Positions 1-10,851 of a stretch of DNA of 64,000 nucleotides are shown here, piece after piece; position 1 is the first letter of the stretch, and every line of letters starts with the position of its first letter. The notes under the pieces were generated by a model. It did not search any database. It worked only from the letters and a program-made list of their open reading frames with translations, and was not told where the DNA came from. Source of the DNA: Roseovarius spongiae (lineage in GTDB: Bacteria > Pseudomonadota > Alphaproteobacteria > Rhodobacterales > Rhodobacteraceae); assembly GCF_003651245.1 (NCBI RefSeq), contig NZ_RAPE01000001.1:248001-312000 (forward strand). The letters run 5' to 3'. Both the position numbers and the translations under genes were made by a program.

Positions 1-48
1 ATGGGATTCTCCTGTCGTGGCGCGATCTGCGCAGGATGCGCAGCGAAC

Positions 49-235
49 GCCCGGGCAGGCAAGCCCCCGGGCCGGCGATCAATTCACCGTGCGACAATCA
101 ACACATGTGCGGCGCGCCGTGCGGTGTCTCTTTCATTCCACCGTGAAACCCTGTATGCGCGCAGAATCTGAAAGCCGGCGCCCGGACCTCAGCGCCAGAC
201 AAAGAAGATACCGGGGTCAGGGGCAATACGGCCCC
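49..235 (+). promoter_or_regulatory. pnp leader with two hairpins
   Basis: The 275 bases before pnp hold no convincing gene. Two inverted repeats are visible: a 7-bp stem (GCCCGGG at 49-55 with CCCGGGC at 66-72) and a 5-bp GC stem (220-224 with 231-235). PNPase mRNA in other bacteria is autoregulated through leader stems cut by RNase III, and rpsO usually lies just upstream. The first stem could be the end of an rpsO transcription unit or part of the pnp leader. It has no T-run, so I do not call it a terminator. Confidence 0.35.
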
Positions 236-275
236 TACGCAAACGCCCGATCCGGGCGAGAACAGGAAACGACAG

Positions 276-2405
<2,130 letters not shown>

Positions 2406-2435
2406 GCGTCCGCGTCCCTTGCTTAAAACCTATGG

Positions 2436-2466
2436 ACCCCGGCGGAAACGCCGGGGTTTCTTGTTT
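2436..2466 (+). terminator. intrinsic terminator of pnp
   Basis: A perfect 8-bp stem, CCCCGGCG at 2437-2444 with CGCCGGGG at 2449-2456, closes a GAAA tetraloop and is followed by TTTCTTGTTT. This is a textbook Rho-independent terminator 31 bases after the pnp stop. Confidence 0.93.
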
Positions 2467-2485
2467 GTGATTCCCGGTTTTCCTG

Positions 2486-2575
2486 TACTCAAGCGGTTTT
2501 GAGTAGCCACCACTGACCACAAACTATTTTGAATATAGAGGTGGCGACGATATCATATTCAAGTTGTTTGAGTAT
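2486..2575 (+). promoter_or_regulatory. palindromic operators and promoter of the fic gene
   Basis: An AT-rich island carries repeated TTGARTA half-sites. At 2486-2505 TACTCAA and TTGAGTA form a perfect 7-bp dyad with a 6-base spacer. At 2556-2574 TATTCAA and TTGAGTA form a near-perfect dyad with a 5-base spacer. A lone half-site TTTTGAATA lies at 2527-2535. A plausible sigma-70 promoter, TTGAAT (2529-2534) and TATCAT (2551-2556) with a 16-base spacer, overlaps the half-site and the second dyad. This is the layout expected of a repressor-controlled promoter. The Fic protein downstream has a winged-helix-like C-terminus and may be its own regulator, but that is inference. Confidence 0.6.
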
Positions 2576-2599
2576 GACGCCTCCGATACAACGGCTTTC

Positions 2600-3757
2600 A
2601 TGGTAGCCAAAACCGAAGTTCTTATACACAACACAATATATGACCGTTCGGACGCGGTGGACTACCACTATGGCCAATTCCCGCCGCCCGCACCCGACCT
2701 GAACGTGCTTCAGGCGCCGTTTGCCGGGGCGCTTGTCGCGCTTACCAAATATGACACGCTATTGCGGCAGCTTCCCAATAGTGAATTGCTGCTCGCCCCG
2801 CTCCGCGCCCGCGACGCGGTCGTTTCGTCGCGCATGGAGGGCACAATTTCGACCATCGAAGAGGTGCTGCGGCTCGAGGCGGATGCGAATGAAAACGCGA
2901 TGTCGACGACATCGCGAAACGACGCACTGGAAGTGGCGCTCTACGCGCGCGCCCTGCGACAGGCCGAGGACCAGATTGCCGAGGGCTATCGAATTTCCGA
3001 ACATCTCATCAAGTCGGCGCACCGAGTCCTCCTCAGCCACGGGCGCGGCGCCGAAAGGCGCCCCGGGGAATACAAGGCGGACCAGAATTACATCGGCGAA
3101 CGGCGAGGACGGAAGATCGACTTTATCCCGATCAATGCCGGGGACCTGACTGCCGCGATGCAATCGCTTGTCGTGTTCGTGAACGAAAGCGACATGCAGC
3201 CGCTTTTCAAGACGGCGATCGCGCATGCCGAGTTCGAGGCGCTCCACCCGTTCGATGATGGCAACGGCCGGGTCGGGCGTATGCTGATCCCGCTGATGCT
3301 GTGGCAGCAGGGCGTGCTCAGCGCGCCGCGTTTCTTCGTCAGCGACTATTTCGAGCGCAACAAGGAAGAATACATCGAACGTCTGCGCGCTGTTTCCTCC
3401 GATGGGGACTGGACAGGCTGGTGTCGGTTCTTCCTTGACGCCCTGAGCGAGCAGGCCGGTGACAACCTCGTCATGGTCAATGAAATCCAGGCGCATTATG
3501 GCGATATGCGCGAGGCCTTCCGTGATGTGTTGCGTTCGCACTGGTCCGGCGATGCGCTGGACTACATCTTCGCCAACCCGATCTTTCGCAACAATCGCTT
3601 CACTCGGAATGCCGGCATACCCAGACAGACCGCGCACAGTTTTACCCGCAAGCTGGTCGATGCGGGGTTCCTGAAAGTGCTCGAGCCTCCGGCGGGACGC
3701 GCACCGGGCCTCTATTCGTTCCCGTCGCTCCTCGAGATTGTCCAAGAGCCACGCTGA
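2600..3757 (+). CDS. Fic family protein (class II AMPylase type)
   Basis: Fic enzymes transfer AMP or related groups to hydroxyl side chains of target proteins. The active-site motif HPFDDGNGRVGR starts at residue 216 and is intact, including the catalytic His. An N-terminal inhibitory motif of the S/TxxxE(G/N) type, SSRMEG, is at 76-81, which makes this a self-inhibited class II Fic. The last 80 or so residues look like a winged-helix domain. I chose ATG 2600 because the family begins close to its YHYGxFPP motif, present here. A TTG at 2564 would add 12 residues but lies inside an operator palindrome. The AT-rich upstream DNA, solitary position and palindromes suggest horizontal acquisition. 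The target is unknown. A regulatory or toxin-like role is possible. Confidence 0.9.
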   Translation: MVAKTEVLIHNTIYDRSDAVDYHYGQFPPPAPDLNVLQAPFAGALVALTKYDTLLRQLPNSELLLAPLRARDAVVSSRMEGTISTIEEVLRLEADANENAMSTTSRNDALEVALYARALRQAEDQIAEGYRISEHLIKSAHRVLLSHGRGAERRPGEYKADQNYIGERRGRKIDFIPINAGDLTAAMQSLVVFVNESDMQPLFKTAIAHAEFEALHPFDDGNGRVGRMLIPLMLWQQGVLSAPRFFVSDYFERNKEEYIERLRAVSSDGDWTGWCRFFLDALSEQAGDNLVMVNEIQAHYGDMREAFRDVLRSHWSGDALDYIFANPIFRNNRFTRNAGIPRQTAHSFTRKLVDAGFLKVLEPPAGRAPGLYSFPSLLEIVQEPR

Positions 3758-3785
3758 GTGGCAATGCCGCCCGCGACGTCATCGG

Positions 3786-3818
3786 ATTGCTTGCAATTCG
3801 GGCGGTAGTGCAAGCAAT
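3786..3818. repeat. 10-bp perfect inverted repeat between fic and the lipoprotein gene
   Basis: ATTGCTTGCA at 3786-3795 and TGCAAGCAAT at 3809-3818 are exact inverted copies separated by 13 bases. There is no T-run on either strand, so it is not a clear terminator. It lies 32 bases upstream of the lipoprotein start and could be an operator or an mRNA-end hairpin for fic. Confidence 0.6.
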
Positions 3819-3850
3819 GTAGCTGAAATTGAAACAATCCGGATGGGGGA

Positions 3851-4144
3851 ATGATGAAGAAGAGGATCGCGGGCCTGCTGGGTCTGTCGCTGGCGGTGGC
3901 GGGATGCGTCGAGACAGCAGAGATGGCGTCGCCGGCGCGGCCGAACGTGCCGCGCGTGCTGTCGACGGTGCCCGAGAACATCAAGGAGATGGCCGCGCCG
4001 AGCCAGGACCTGACATCGGTGCGCGTCGCGCCGGAGGACGGCTGCCTGTGGTATCTCTACGCCGGTCCGGTCGAGACCACGTGGCTGCCGCTGCGCACGC
4101 GCGACGGGCGGCCGATCTGCACGGCGAAGGACGCGGCCGCCTGA
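3851..4144 (+). CDS. small predicted lipoprotein of unknown function
   Basis: The 97-residue product starts with a lipoprotein signal: positive residues (MMKKR), a hydrophobic stretch and the lipobox LAVAGC, giving a mature protein lipidated on the Cys at residue 19. The mature part, about 79 residues, contains a Pro-rich linker and then a short conserved-looking block (EDGCLWYLYAGPVETTW). Two in-frame ATGs (3851 and 3854) follow a GGGGGA ribosome site, and either could be used. It faces the L,D-transpeptidase gene tail to tail, so an envelope role is plausible but not shown. I do not recognise a named family. Confidence 0.8.
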   Translation: MMKKRIAGLLGLSLAVAGCVETAEMASPARPNVPRVLSTVPENIKEMAAPSQDLTSVRVAPEDGCLWYLYAGPVETTWLPLRTRDGRPICTAKDAAA

Positions 4145-4145
4145 G

Positions 4146-4162
4146 CCGCCCCGCCGGGGCGG
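4146..4162. terminator. GC hairpin between convergent genes
   Basis: CCGCCCC (4146-4152) pairs with GGGGCGG (4156-4162) around a GCC loop in the 25-base gap between the convergent lipoprotein and transpeptidase genes. There is no U-tract, so it may only act as an mRNA 3'-end stem. Confidence 0.35.
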
Positions 4163-4169
4163 GGCCGCC

Positions 4170-4838
4170 TCAGCTGCGCGCGGTGACGTAGTTTTCGGTC
4201 GGGTAGAGATGCGCGGTGGACCCGAGCGCGACCCGGTCGTAGAGGCCGATGATGTGGGCCATCACCATGCGCACGCAGCCCGAGCTGGCCCGACCGCCCA
4301 CGGAACGCGGCGTCGGCGTGCCGTGGATCCGCAGATAGGTGTCGCGATTGCCCTCGTAGAGATAGAACGCGCGCGAGCCCAGCGGGTTGGTCGGGCCGCC
4401 GGGGACGCCGTCCTCGAACTGGGCGTATTTTTCCGGCTCGCGCTTGATCATCTTGGCGGTGGGCGTCCATGTCGGCCATTTCGCCTTGCGCTTGATGGTG
4501 TAGGTGCCCGGCTCGTACAGGTCGCCGCGCGCGATGGCGACGCCATAGCGCATCGCCGTGCCGCCCTCCTCGATGAAGTAGAGATAGCGCGCCACGGCGT
4601 CGACATGGATGTCGCCCGGCCGCAGCCCGTCATTCGCCTTGACCCGCGCCGGCATGAAGCGGGGTTTCAGCCCCCAGGGATTCGACGTCGCCGGATCGTA
4701 GTTCGGCGGCGTCACCTGTGCGTCCCATTTCGCCCACATGCCGGGCGAGGATTTCGGCGCGGCGTGAAGCGACGCCGGCAGCGCGGCGGCGGAGAACAGC
4801 GCGCCGGTTGTCTGGATGAAATGGCGTCTCGTCAGCAT
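4170..4838 (-). CDS. L,D-transpeptidase (YkuD family), Tat-exported
   Basis: Periplasmic enzyme that makes 3-3 peptidoglycan cross-links or attaches proteins to meso-DAP. The 222-residue product begins with a twin-arginine signal (LTRRHFIQTTGALFSAA). The YkuD catalytic block is intact, with His at about 172 (RIHGTP) and the nucleophile Cys at about 188 in SSGCVRM. ATG 4838 is chosen because GGAGGG precedes it; longer in-frame extensions lack a ribosome site and the Tat signal would no longer be N-terminal. Tat export is typical for L,D-transpeptidases of this group. It lies tail to tail with the small lipoprotein and downstream of the Lrp-type gene on the same strand, 113 bases apart. Confidence 0.92.
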   Translation of the reverse strand: MLTRRHFIQTTGALFSAAALPASLHAAPKSSPGMWAKWDAQVTPPNYDPATSNPWGLKPRFMPARVKANDGLRPGDIHVDAVARYLYFIEEGGTAMRYGVAIARGDLYEPGTYTIKRKAKWPTWTPTAKMIKREPEKYAQFEDGVPGGPTNPLGSRAFYLYEGNRDTYLRIHGTPTPRSVGGRASSGCVRMVMAHIIGLYDRVALGSTAHLYPTENYVTARS

Positions 4839-4951
4839 AGGTTTCACACCCTCCGGGATCATGTACTGTTTGGTACTCAATGACTTTACGGCATTTTTGT
4901 TCGGGTGGGGAGGATAACATTCCTGTGCGCCGTTGCGGTTGGTCCGCTGCG

Positions 4952-5410
4952 TCAGACCGGCAGCGCGGTCGTCTTGCAGACCGTGCGCAGCGCGAAGCTC
5001 GACTGCATCTTGGCCACGCCCGGCAGCCGGGCGAGGTGCTGGCGGTGGATGCGGGCGAAATCCTCGGTGTCCTCGGCGACGAGCTTGAGGATGTAGTCGG
5101 CGGTGCCCGCCGTCAGGTGACATTCCAGCACGTCGGGGATGCGCGCGACCGCCGTCTCGAACGCGCCCAGCACGTCCTCGGCCTGGGTGGAGAGGGTGAT
5201 CTCCACGAAGACGGTGGCCGGCACGCCAAGCTTGCGCGCGTCCAGCAGCGCGACGTAGCCGCTGATATAGCCCTCTGCCTCGAGCCGCTGAACGCGGCGG
5301 TGGCAGGCGCTGGGCGAGAGGTTGATCCGCTCGGCCAGGTCGGCGTTCGAAATCCGGCCTTGCCGTTGCAGGACGGTGAGAATGCGGCGATCGGTGGCGT
5401 CGACGGACAT
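4952..5410 (-). CDS. Lrp/AsnC family regulator, probable AldR
   Basis: The 152-residue protein has an N-terminal AsnC helix-turn-helix (about 5-60, DRRILTVLQRQGRISNADLA) and a C-terminal RAM effector-binding domain. ATG 5410 is supported by AAAGG upstream; an ATG at 5440 has no ribosome site. The gene is divergent from ald with a 131-base shared promoter region. In many bacteria such an Lrp-type protein activates alanine dehydrogenase in response to alanine, so an AldR role is the most economical reading. The effector cannot be read from the sequence. Confidence 0.9.
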   Translation of the reverse strand: MSVDATDRRILTVLQRQGRISNADLAERINLSPSACHRRVQRLEAEGYISGYVALLDARKLGVPATVFVEITLSTQAEDVLGAFETAVARIPDVLECHLTAGTADYILKLVAEDTEDFARIHRQHLARLPGVAKMQSSFALRTVCKTTALPV

Positions 5411-5541
5411 TGTGCAAGCCTTTTGAGTAACGAAGTTCATATGGCGAAGAATATTCGAATAAAACCGCTAATTGCGAGAGTTAATTGGCCACGTTTGCGC
5501 GGCGGTTGCGGCATCATGCCGTCAAACAGGAGGAGAATCGT
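5411..5541. promoter_or_regulatory. divergent regulator/ald promoter region
   Basis: The intergenic region contains overlapping AT-rich palindromes, GAATATTC at 5449-5456 and ATTCGAAT at 5453-5460, followed by a further AT-rich run (AAAACCGCTAATTGCGAGAG). Lrp family proteins bind short AT-rich dyads, so this is a likely site for the divergent regulator. No clear -35/-10 pair was assigned. Confidence 0.45.
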
Positions 5542-6660
5542 ATGAAGATCGGCTGCCCGACGGAAATCAAGCCACAGGAGTTCCGCGTCGGAATGACCCC
5601 GAACGCCGCGCGCGAGGCGGTGCATCACGGCCACGAGGTGATGATCCAGGCCGGGGCGGGGATCGGCGCGGGCTTTACCGACGCCGACTATGTGGATGCG
5701 GGCGCGCGGATCGTCGATACCGCCGAGGAGATATTCGCCGGCGCCGAGATGGTCGTGAAGGTCAAGGAACCGCAGGCGGTCGAGCGCAAGATGCTGCGCG
5801 AGGGGCAGGTGCTCTTTACCTACCTGCATCTCGCCCCCGATCCCGAGCAGACGAAGGATCTGCTCGCCAGCGGGTGCACCGCCATCGCCTACGAGACGGT
5901 GACCGACGCGCGTGGCGGTCTGCCGCTTCTGGCGCCGATGTCCGAGGTGGCCGGGCGGCTGGCTCCGCAGAGCGGGTCATGGGCGCTGCAAAAGGCCAAT
6001 GGCGGCAGCGGCGTGCTGATGGGCGGCGTGCCCGGCGTGCGCCCCGCCAACGTCGCGATCATCGGCGGCGGCGTCGTCGGCACCGCGGCGGCGCGGGTCG
6101 CGGTGGGCATGGGCGCCAACGTGACGGTGCTGGACCGGTCGGTGCCGCGGCTGTCATATCTTGACGACGTGTTCATGGGCCGCCTGACGACACAGTATTC
6201 CGACAAGGGGGCGGTCGAGGACCTGCTGCCGCGCATGGACATGGTGATCGGCGCGGTGCTGATCCCCGGCGCCGCCGCGCCCAAGCTGGTGAGCCGCGAG
6301 CAACTGGGCGTGATGAGCCCCGGTTCCGTCCTCGTGGATGTCGCCATCGACCAGGGCGGCTGTTTCGAGACGTCCAAGCCCACCACCCACGAGGACCCGA
6401 TCTACGAGGTCGACGGGATCATCCATTACTGCGTCGCCAACATGCCCGGCGCGGTCGCGCGGACCTCGACCATCGCGCTGGGCAACGCGACGATGCCGTT
6501 CATGCTCGCGCTGGCCGACAAGGGCTGGAAACAGGCCTGCGCGGAGGACGAGAATCTGCTCAACGGTCTTAACGTCCATGCCGGGCAGCTGACCTATTAC
6601 GCGGTGGGCAAGGCGCTCGGGATCGACGTGATTTCGCCGCAGAAGGTGGTGAAGGGCTGA
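5542..6660 (+). CDS. ald: alanine dehydrogenase
   Basis: NAD-dependent oxidative deamination of L-alanine to pyruvate and ammonia, or the reverse. The 372 residues equal the family length. The N-terminus [17 protein letters not shown] is typical. Substrate-binding Lys (VVKVKEP, about 75) and catalytic His (YLHLAPD, about 96) are present, as is the Rossmann motif [10 protein letters not shown] near 170. ATG 5542 follows AGGAGG; an upstream ATG at 5485 lies in the promoter region. Divergent from a probable AldR-type activator, which suggests alanine-induced expression. Confidence 0.97.
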   Translation: MKIGCPTEIKPQEFRVGMTPNAAREAVHHGHEVMIQAGAGIGAGFTDADYVDAGARIVDTAEEIFAGAEMVVKVKEPQAVERKMLREGQVLFTYLHLAPDPEQTKDLLASGCTAIAYETVTDARGGLPLLAPMSEVAGRLAPQSGSWALQKANGGSGVLMGGVPGVRPANVAIIGGGVVGTAAARVAVGMGANVTVLDRSVPRLSYLDDVFMGRLTTQYSDKGAVEDLLPRMDMVIGAVLIPGAAAPKLVSREQLGVMSPGSVLVDVAIDQGGCFETSKPTTHEDPIYEVDGIIHYCVANMPGAVARTSTIALGNATMPFMLALADKGWKQACAEDENLLNGLNVHAGQLTYYAVGKALGIDVISPQKVVKG

Positions 6661-6739
6661 ACCTGCGCATATTCGGGCTTCCCGCCGGGCGCGGGACGTG
6701 CCACATCGACCCTGGCAGGAACGGGGCAGGGGGAGACCG

Positions 6740-7393
6740 ATGATGGCGTTCATTTCCGACATGATGCGGGTTCTGACGCGGGACAGCATCCGGCGGGCGG
6801 TGCTGGTCTGCTGCGTTCCGGCGCTGGTCTTTTACCTGCTGGCGCTGCTGATCCTCACGCAGGCGGGGTTCACCCTGGTCGAGATCCTGCGCGACACCGC
6901 GCAGACCACGGGAGAGTCGAGCTTCCTCGGCTTCGTTTCAAGCTTTGGCGCCTGGCTCTGGGTCGCGGCGGCGAGCGTGGCGGCGTTCCGCGTGGTGGTC
7001 GAGGGGCGCGGCGCGACCGGCGCGCATCGGAGATTGGCGTTGTTGCTGGCGGGCTTCTCGTTCTTCCTGGCGCTGGACGATTTCTTCATGATCCACGACC
7101 GGTTCCTGACCGAAGGCATCCTGATCCCGCTCTACATCCTGTTCCTCTATTACCTGATCCGCCGCTTCTGGCCGCTGATCGCGCGCGTGGACGGGACCGC
7201 GTTCCTTATGGCGGGCGGGTTCCTCGCGATGTCGGTGATCGTGGACGCGGTGCAGGAGATCCTGCCGATTTCCTACGGCGCGTCGCAGGCGCTGGAGGAG
7301 GGGTTCAAGTTCCTCGGCGGAGCGGGGTGGCTATACTTCTGCACCCGCGTTGCCGCGCATCGCCTCGTGGTGGCCCCGGTGGAAGAGGGTTGA
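6740..7393 (+). CDS. conserved integral membrane protein, unknown function
   Basis: About 217 residues with roughly five to six hydrophobic segments: one near 20-45, and others near 75-95, 105-125, 130-145, 160-180 and 190-205. Acidic residues lie within or near membrane helices ([17 protein letters not shown]), as in some transporters or membrane metalloenzymes, but I recognise no family. GGGGGAG precedes two adjacent ATGs (6740 and 6743). It sits between ald and aroC on the same strand with gaps of 79 and 67 bases, so co-transcription with either is uncertain. Confidence 0.75.
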   Translation: MMAFISDMMRVLTRDSIRRAVLVCCVPALVFYLLALLILTQAGFTLVEILRDTAQTTGESSFLGFVSSFGAWLWVAAASVAAFRVVVEGRGATGAHRRLALLLAGFSFFLALDDFFMIHDRFLTEGILIPLYILFLYYLIRRFWPLIARVDGTAFLMAGGFLAMSVIVDAVQEILPISYGASQALEEGFKFLGGAGWLYFCTRVAAHRLVVAPVEEG

Positions 7394-7460
7394 GGGGGGA
7401 CTGAAAATCCTTGAGGCCCCCCGGCGGCGCGGCTACACCCGCGACCAAAGGAGCCGCGCC

Positions 7461-8567
7461 ATGAGTTTCAACACGTTCGGACATCTCTTTCGCGTCACCA
7501 CCTGGGGCGAAAGCCACGGTCCCGCGCTCGGGGCGACGGTCGATGGCTGCCCGCCCGGCGTGGCGGTGAGCGAGGCGATGCTCCAGCACTGGCTGGACCG
7601 GCGGCGGCCCGGGCAGAACAAGAACATGACCCAGCGCAATGAGCCGGACGCGGTGCGAATCCTGTCCGGCGTGTTCGAGGGGCGCACGACCGGCACGCCG
7701 ATCCAGTTGATGATCGAGAACACCGACCAGCGCAGCCGCGACTATGGCGACATAGCGGACACGTTCCGCCCCGGCCATGCCGACATCACCTATCACCAGA
7801 AATACGGGCTGCGGGACTATCGCGGCGGCGGACGCAGTTCCGCGCGCGAAACCGCCGCGCGGGTGGCGGCGGGGGGCGTGGCGCGGGCGGTGCTGGAAGA
7901 CCTCGTGCCGGGGATCGCGGTCAAGGGGTACATGGTGCGGATGGGCGCGATGGCGCTGGACCGCGCGCGGTTCGACTGGGACGCGATCGAGGGCAATGAT
8001 TTCTGGCTGCCCGACGCTCAGGCCGCGCCGGAATGGGAGAAATACCTGCAAGCGCAGCGCAAGGACCGCAATTCGGTCGGGGCGGTGGTCGAAGTGGTGG
8101 CGCGCGGCGTGCCTGCCGGCCTCGGCGCGCCGGTCTATGCCAAGCTGGACACCGCCCTGGCCGCCGCGATGATGAGCATCAACGCTGTCAAGGGCGTCGA
8201 GATCGGCGAAGGCATGGCCGCGGCGGAATTGACCGGAACCGGCAACGCGGACGAGATTTTCATGGGCGAGGACGGGCCGGAATACGGGTCCAACCACGCG
8301 GGCGGCATCCTTGGCGGGATCAGCACCGGGCAGGAGATCGTCGTGCGGTTCGCGGTCAAGCCGACGTCGTCGATCCTCAGCCCGCGCCGGTCGATCCGCA
8401 GGGACGGCTCGGCCATGGAGGTGGTGACGAAGGGCCGGCACGACCCCTGCGTCGGCATCCGTGCGGTTCCGGTCGGCGAGGCGATGATGGCCTGCGTTCT
8501 GCTCGACCAGCTGCTGCTTCAGCGCGCGCAGACCGGTGCGGCGGGGCCGGTGGGCCGCATCGGGTGA
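7461..8567 (+). CDS. aroC: chorismate synthase
   Basis: Last step of the shikimate pathway: 5-enolpyruvylshikimate-3-phosphate to chorismate, with reduced FMN. The 368 residues match the family. The signature blocks are intact: [20 protein letters not shown] at the start, [11 protein letters not shown] near 122-132, and the late block [21 protein letters not shown] 7461 follows AAAGGAG. A longer in-frame extension is rejected because the family starts at this motif. Convergent with trkH, only six bases apart. Confidence 0.98.
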   Translation: MSFNTFGHLFRVTTWGESHGPALGATVDGCPPGVAVSEAMLQHWLDRRRPGQNKNMTQRNEPDAVRILSGVFEGRTTGTPIQLMIENTDQRSRDYGDIADTFRPGHADITYHQKYGLRDYRGGGRSSARETAARVAAGGVARAVLEDLVPGIAVKGYMVRMGAMALDRARFDWDAIEGNDFWLPDAQAAPEWEKYLQAQRKDRNSVGAVVEVVARGVPAGLGAPVYAKLDTALAAAMMSINAVKGVEIGEGMAAAELTGTGNADEIFMGEDGPEYGSNHAGGILGGISTGQEIVVRFAVKPTSSILSPRRSIRRDGSAMEVVTKGRHDPCVGIRAVPVGEAMMACVLLDQLLLQRAQTGAAGPVGRIG

Positions 8568-8573
8568 CGCCGT

Positions 8574-10019
8574 TCAGCTGCGCCAGAAATTGATGGTGAA
8601 GATCGCGTAGACCGCCATCAGTTCCAGCCGCCCGATCAGCATGGCCGCGCTCAGGATCCATTTCGCGGTGTCGTTGAGAGGCGCGTAATTCCCCGCCGGG
8701 CCGATGGTGTCGCCCAGCCCGGGGCCGATATTGGCCAGCGCCGCCGCCGCGCCCGAGATCGACGTGACGAAGTCGAGCCCGGTAAGCGAGAGCAGCACCG
8801 AGATGACGCCCAGCGACACGATGAAGAAGACGAAAAACGCCATGACCGAGTTCAGCACGTCATCCGCCACCGGCCGCCCCGCGTAGCGCGGCGTGAAAAC
8901 GCCGTGAGGCGTGCGGATGCGGCGCATCTGCACGCGGATCGAGGCGAACAGGAGCTGGTAGCGGAAGATCTTGATCGAGCAGGCGGTCGAGCCGGCGCAG
9001 CCCCCGATCAGCCCGGTGAGAAAGATCACCGCGATCGGCAGCGGCCCCCATGTCATGTAGTTTTCGCTCGCGTAGCCGGTGCCGGTCATGATCGAGATGG
9101 TGTTGAACAGCACTTCGCGAAAGGTCTTTTCACTGGCGTCGCCGGCCTGGATGAAGCGCCAGAGCGTGAGGGAGCCGATGATGGCGAACAGCGTCAGCAG
9201 GTAGGCGCGCACCTGCGGGTCGGTCAGCAGCGGGCGCGCGGTTCCGGCGGTCAGTTGCACGAACCGCACGAAGGGCAGGGCGGCCAGCGCCATGAACAAG
9301 GAGGCGACGTATTCGCTCGACGCTGGCAGGGCGACGAAGGAGGCGTCGTAATTGGCCATGCCGCCGGTCGCGATCGTGGTCATGGCGTGCACGATGGCGT
9401 CGAACATGTTGAGCCCCGCCAGGACGTAGGCGGTGACGCAGACCAGCGTGAGCGCGAGGTAGATCACCGATATTCGCGACGCGATCTCGGTCGCGCGGGG
9501 CAGGATCTTGCCCATCGTGTCAAAGGCTTCGGCCTTGAATATCTGCATCCCGCCGACGCGCAGTTCGGGCAGGAACACCATCGCGACGATGATGATCCCG
9601 ATGCCCCCCAGCCACTGCATGATGCCGCGCCAGAGCAGCAGTCCCTTCGGGAGATCGTCAAGCCCCGACATCACGGTCGATCCGGTCGTGGTCAGCCCCG
9701 ACATCGCCTCGAAGAAGGCGTCGACGAAGCGCAGTTCGCTTTCGCCCAGCATGAAGGGCAGCGCCCCCAGAAGCGGCAACACGACCCAGACGCCGGTGGT
9801 CAGCAGAAAGGTCTGCTGGATGGTCAGCCCCTGCTCGACCCCGTTGCGGCAGGTCAGCGCGACCAGCCCGCCGCTGAGCATGGTGAGAAGCGAGGATTGC
9901 GCGAACACCGTCCATTCGCCGCGCCCTTCGGCGAGATCGACCATCAGCGGAGCCAGCATCGCCAGCCCCAGCGCCATGACCGTGAGGCCGACAACATATC
10001 CCACCGGACGAAAATCCAT
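8574..10019 (-). CDS. trkH: Trk-type potassium uptake membrane subunit (TrkH)
   Basis: Inner-membrane K+ channel subunit that works with the TrkA NAD-binding regulator, which is not in this window. The 481 residues hold four repeated M1-P-M2 units. Selectivity-filter-like stretches are visible as SGLTTTGSTV, TTIATGGMA, SIMTGTGYA and NIGPGLGD, each with the conserved Gly. Other TrkH hallmarks are MQWLGGIGIIIVAM and FLTGLIGGCAGSTACSIK. ATG 10019 has only a weak ribosome site. Divergent from the gntR-led operon across 127 bases. Confidence 0.95.
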   Translation of the reverse strand: MDFRPVGYVVGLTVMALGLAMLAPLMVDLAEGRGEWTVFAQSSLLTMLSGGLVALTCRNGVEQGLTIQQTFLLTTGVWVVLPLLGALPFMLGESELRFVDAFFEAMSGLTTTGSTVMSGLDDLPKGLLLWRGIMQWLGGIGIIIVAMVFLPELRVGGMQIFKAEAFDTMGKILPRATEIASRISVIYLALTLVCVTAYVLAGLNMFDAIVHAMTTIATGGMANYDASFVALPASSEYVASLFMALAALPFVRFVQLTAGTARPLLTDPQVRAYLLTLFAIIGSLTLWRFIQAGDASEKTFREVLFNTISIMTGTGYASENYMTWGPLPIAVIFLTGLIGGCAGSTACSIKIFRYQLLFASIRVQMRRIRTPHGVFTPRYAGRPVADDVLNSVMAFFVFFIVSLGVISVLLSLTGLDFVTSISGAAAALANIGPGLGDTIGPAGNYAPLNDTAKWILSAAMLIGRLELMAVYAIFTINFWRS

Positions 10020-10113
10020 GAGCGGCAGCGTTGGACTCGGCCCGCGCCGCTGTCAAGCTGCAACGGAGCGCGGCTCCGGCAGGGAATGAATCCCCCTTTA
10101 CAGGGCGGGCGAA

Positions 10114-10134
10114 TTGTATACAGATTGTGTACGA
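10114..10134 (+). promoter_or_regulatory. tandem GntR-type operator ahead of the catabolic operon
   Basis: Two similar sites lie 11 bases apart, one helical turn: TTGTATACA at 10114-10122 and TTGTGTACGA at 10125-10134. Both resemble the TTGTATACAA dyad bound by FadR-subfamily GntR regulators. They end 12 bases before the gntR start, where autorepression of the operon would be expected. Binding by this GntR protein is inference. Confidence 0.6.
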
Positions 10135-10146
10135 TATGGGGGTGGC

Positions 10147-10851
10147 ATGGCCGGGGAACGCAAGAAACAGTGTCTCGACGATCTCCGGATGCGGATCCTG
10201 ACCCAGCAGATCGCACCGGGCGCGGATCTTGACGAGGTGTCGCTCTGCGACGCTTACGGCATGTCGCGCACGCCGATGCGCGAGGTGCTGCAAAGGCTTG
10301 CCGGGGACGGTTACGTGCGGCTCGAGCGCAACCGCGGGGCCAAGGTGGCCTCGATGGATCTGCCGGTGCTGCGGATGTTCTTCCAGACCGCGCCGCTGAT
10401 CTACGCCAACATCGCGCGTCTTGCCGCCAGCAACCGCCGCCCCGAGCAGATCGCGCCGCTCTGCGCCACGCAGGAGGCGTTCCGCGCCGCGACCGAAGCG
10501 CAGGACGCCGGGGGCGCCGCGCTGCTCAACCACCGCTTTCATGAGACGCTGGGCGAGATGGCGCACAATCCCTACCTGATGCCGGCGCTGCGCCGGATGC
10601 TGATCGACCACACGCGGCTTGGCCAGACGTTCTACCGCCCCACCTGCGCGGACGAAAAGCAGCGGATCGCCACCGCCTGCCTGCATCACGAGCAGATGAT
10701 CGGCGCGATCGAGACGCAAGATGCGGAGCGCGCCGTCGATCTCACGCTTGCGCACTGGGATCTCTCCCGCGACCGGCTGGAGCGTTACGTGACGCCCGAT
10801 CCGCTGCCGCTCGACCTCGATACGACAAAGGACCAGGCCCATGCAGTTTGA
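10147..10851 (+). CDS. GntR family regulator (FadR subfamily)
   Basis: The 234-residue protein has an N-terminal winged helix (about 8-75, with MSRTPMREVLQRLAGDGYV) and an all-helical FCD ligand domain. The FCD metal-binding pattern is present: NHRFHETLGEMAHN near 120-133 and a later His pair in CLHHEQM. ATG 10147 is preferred because the in-frame ATG at 10114 lies inside the operator. It is the first gene of the operon and overlaps the next start by 11 bases, so it is translationally coupled and probably autoregulated. The inducer is likely an intermediate of the pathway encoded behind it. Confidence 0.93.
   Translation: MAGERKKQCLDDLRMRILTQQIAPGADLDEVSLCDAYGMSRTPMREVLQRLAGDGYVRLERNRGAKVASMDLPVLRMFFQTAPLIYANIARLAASNRRPEQIAPLCATQEAFRAATEAQDAGGAALLNHRFHETLGEMAHNPYLMPALRRMLIDHTRLGQTFYRPTCADEKQRIATACLHHEQMIGAIETQDAERAVDLTLAHWDLSRDRLERYVTPDPLPLDLDTTKDQAHAV

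Noticed and set aside
2564..2599. TTG start for a longer Fic protein
   Set aside because: It lies inside an operator palindrome and the family starts near the later ATG.
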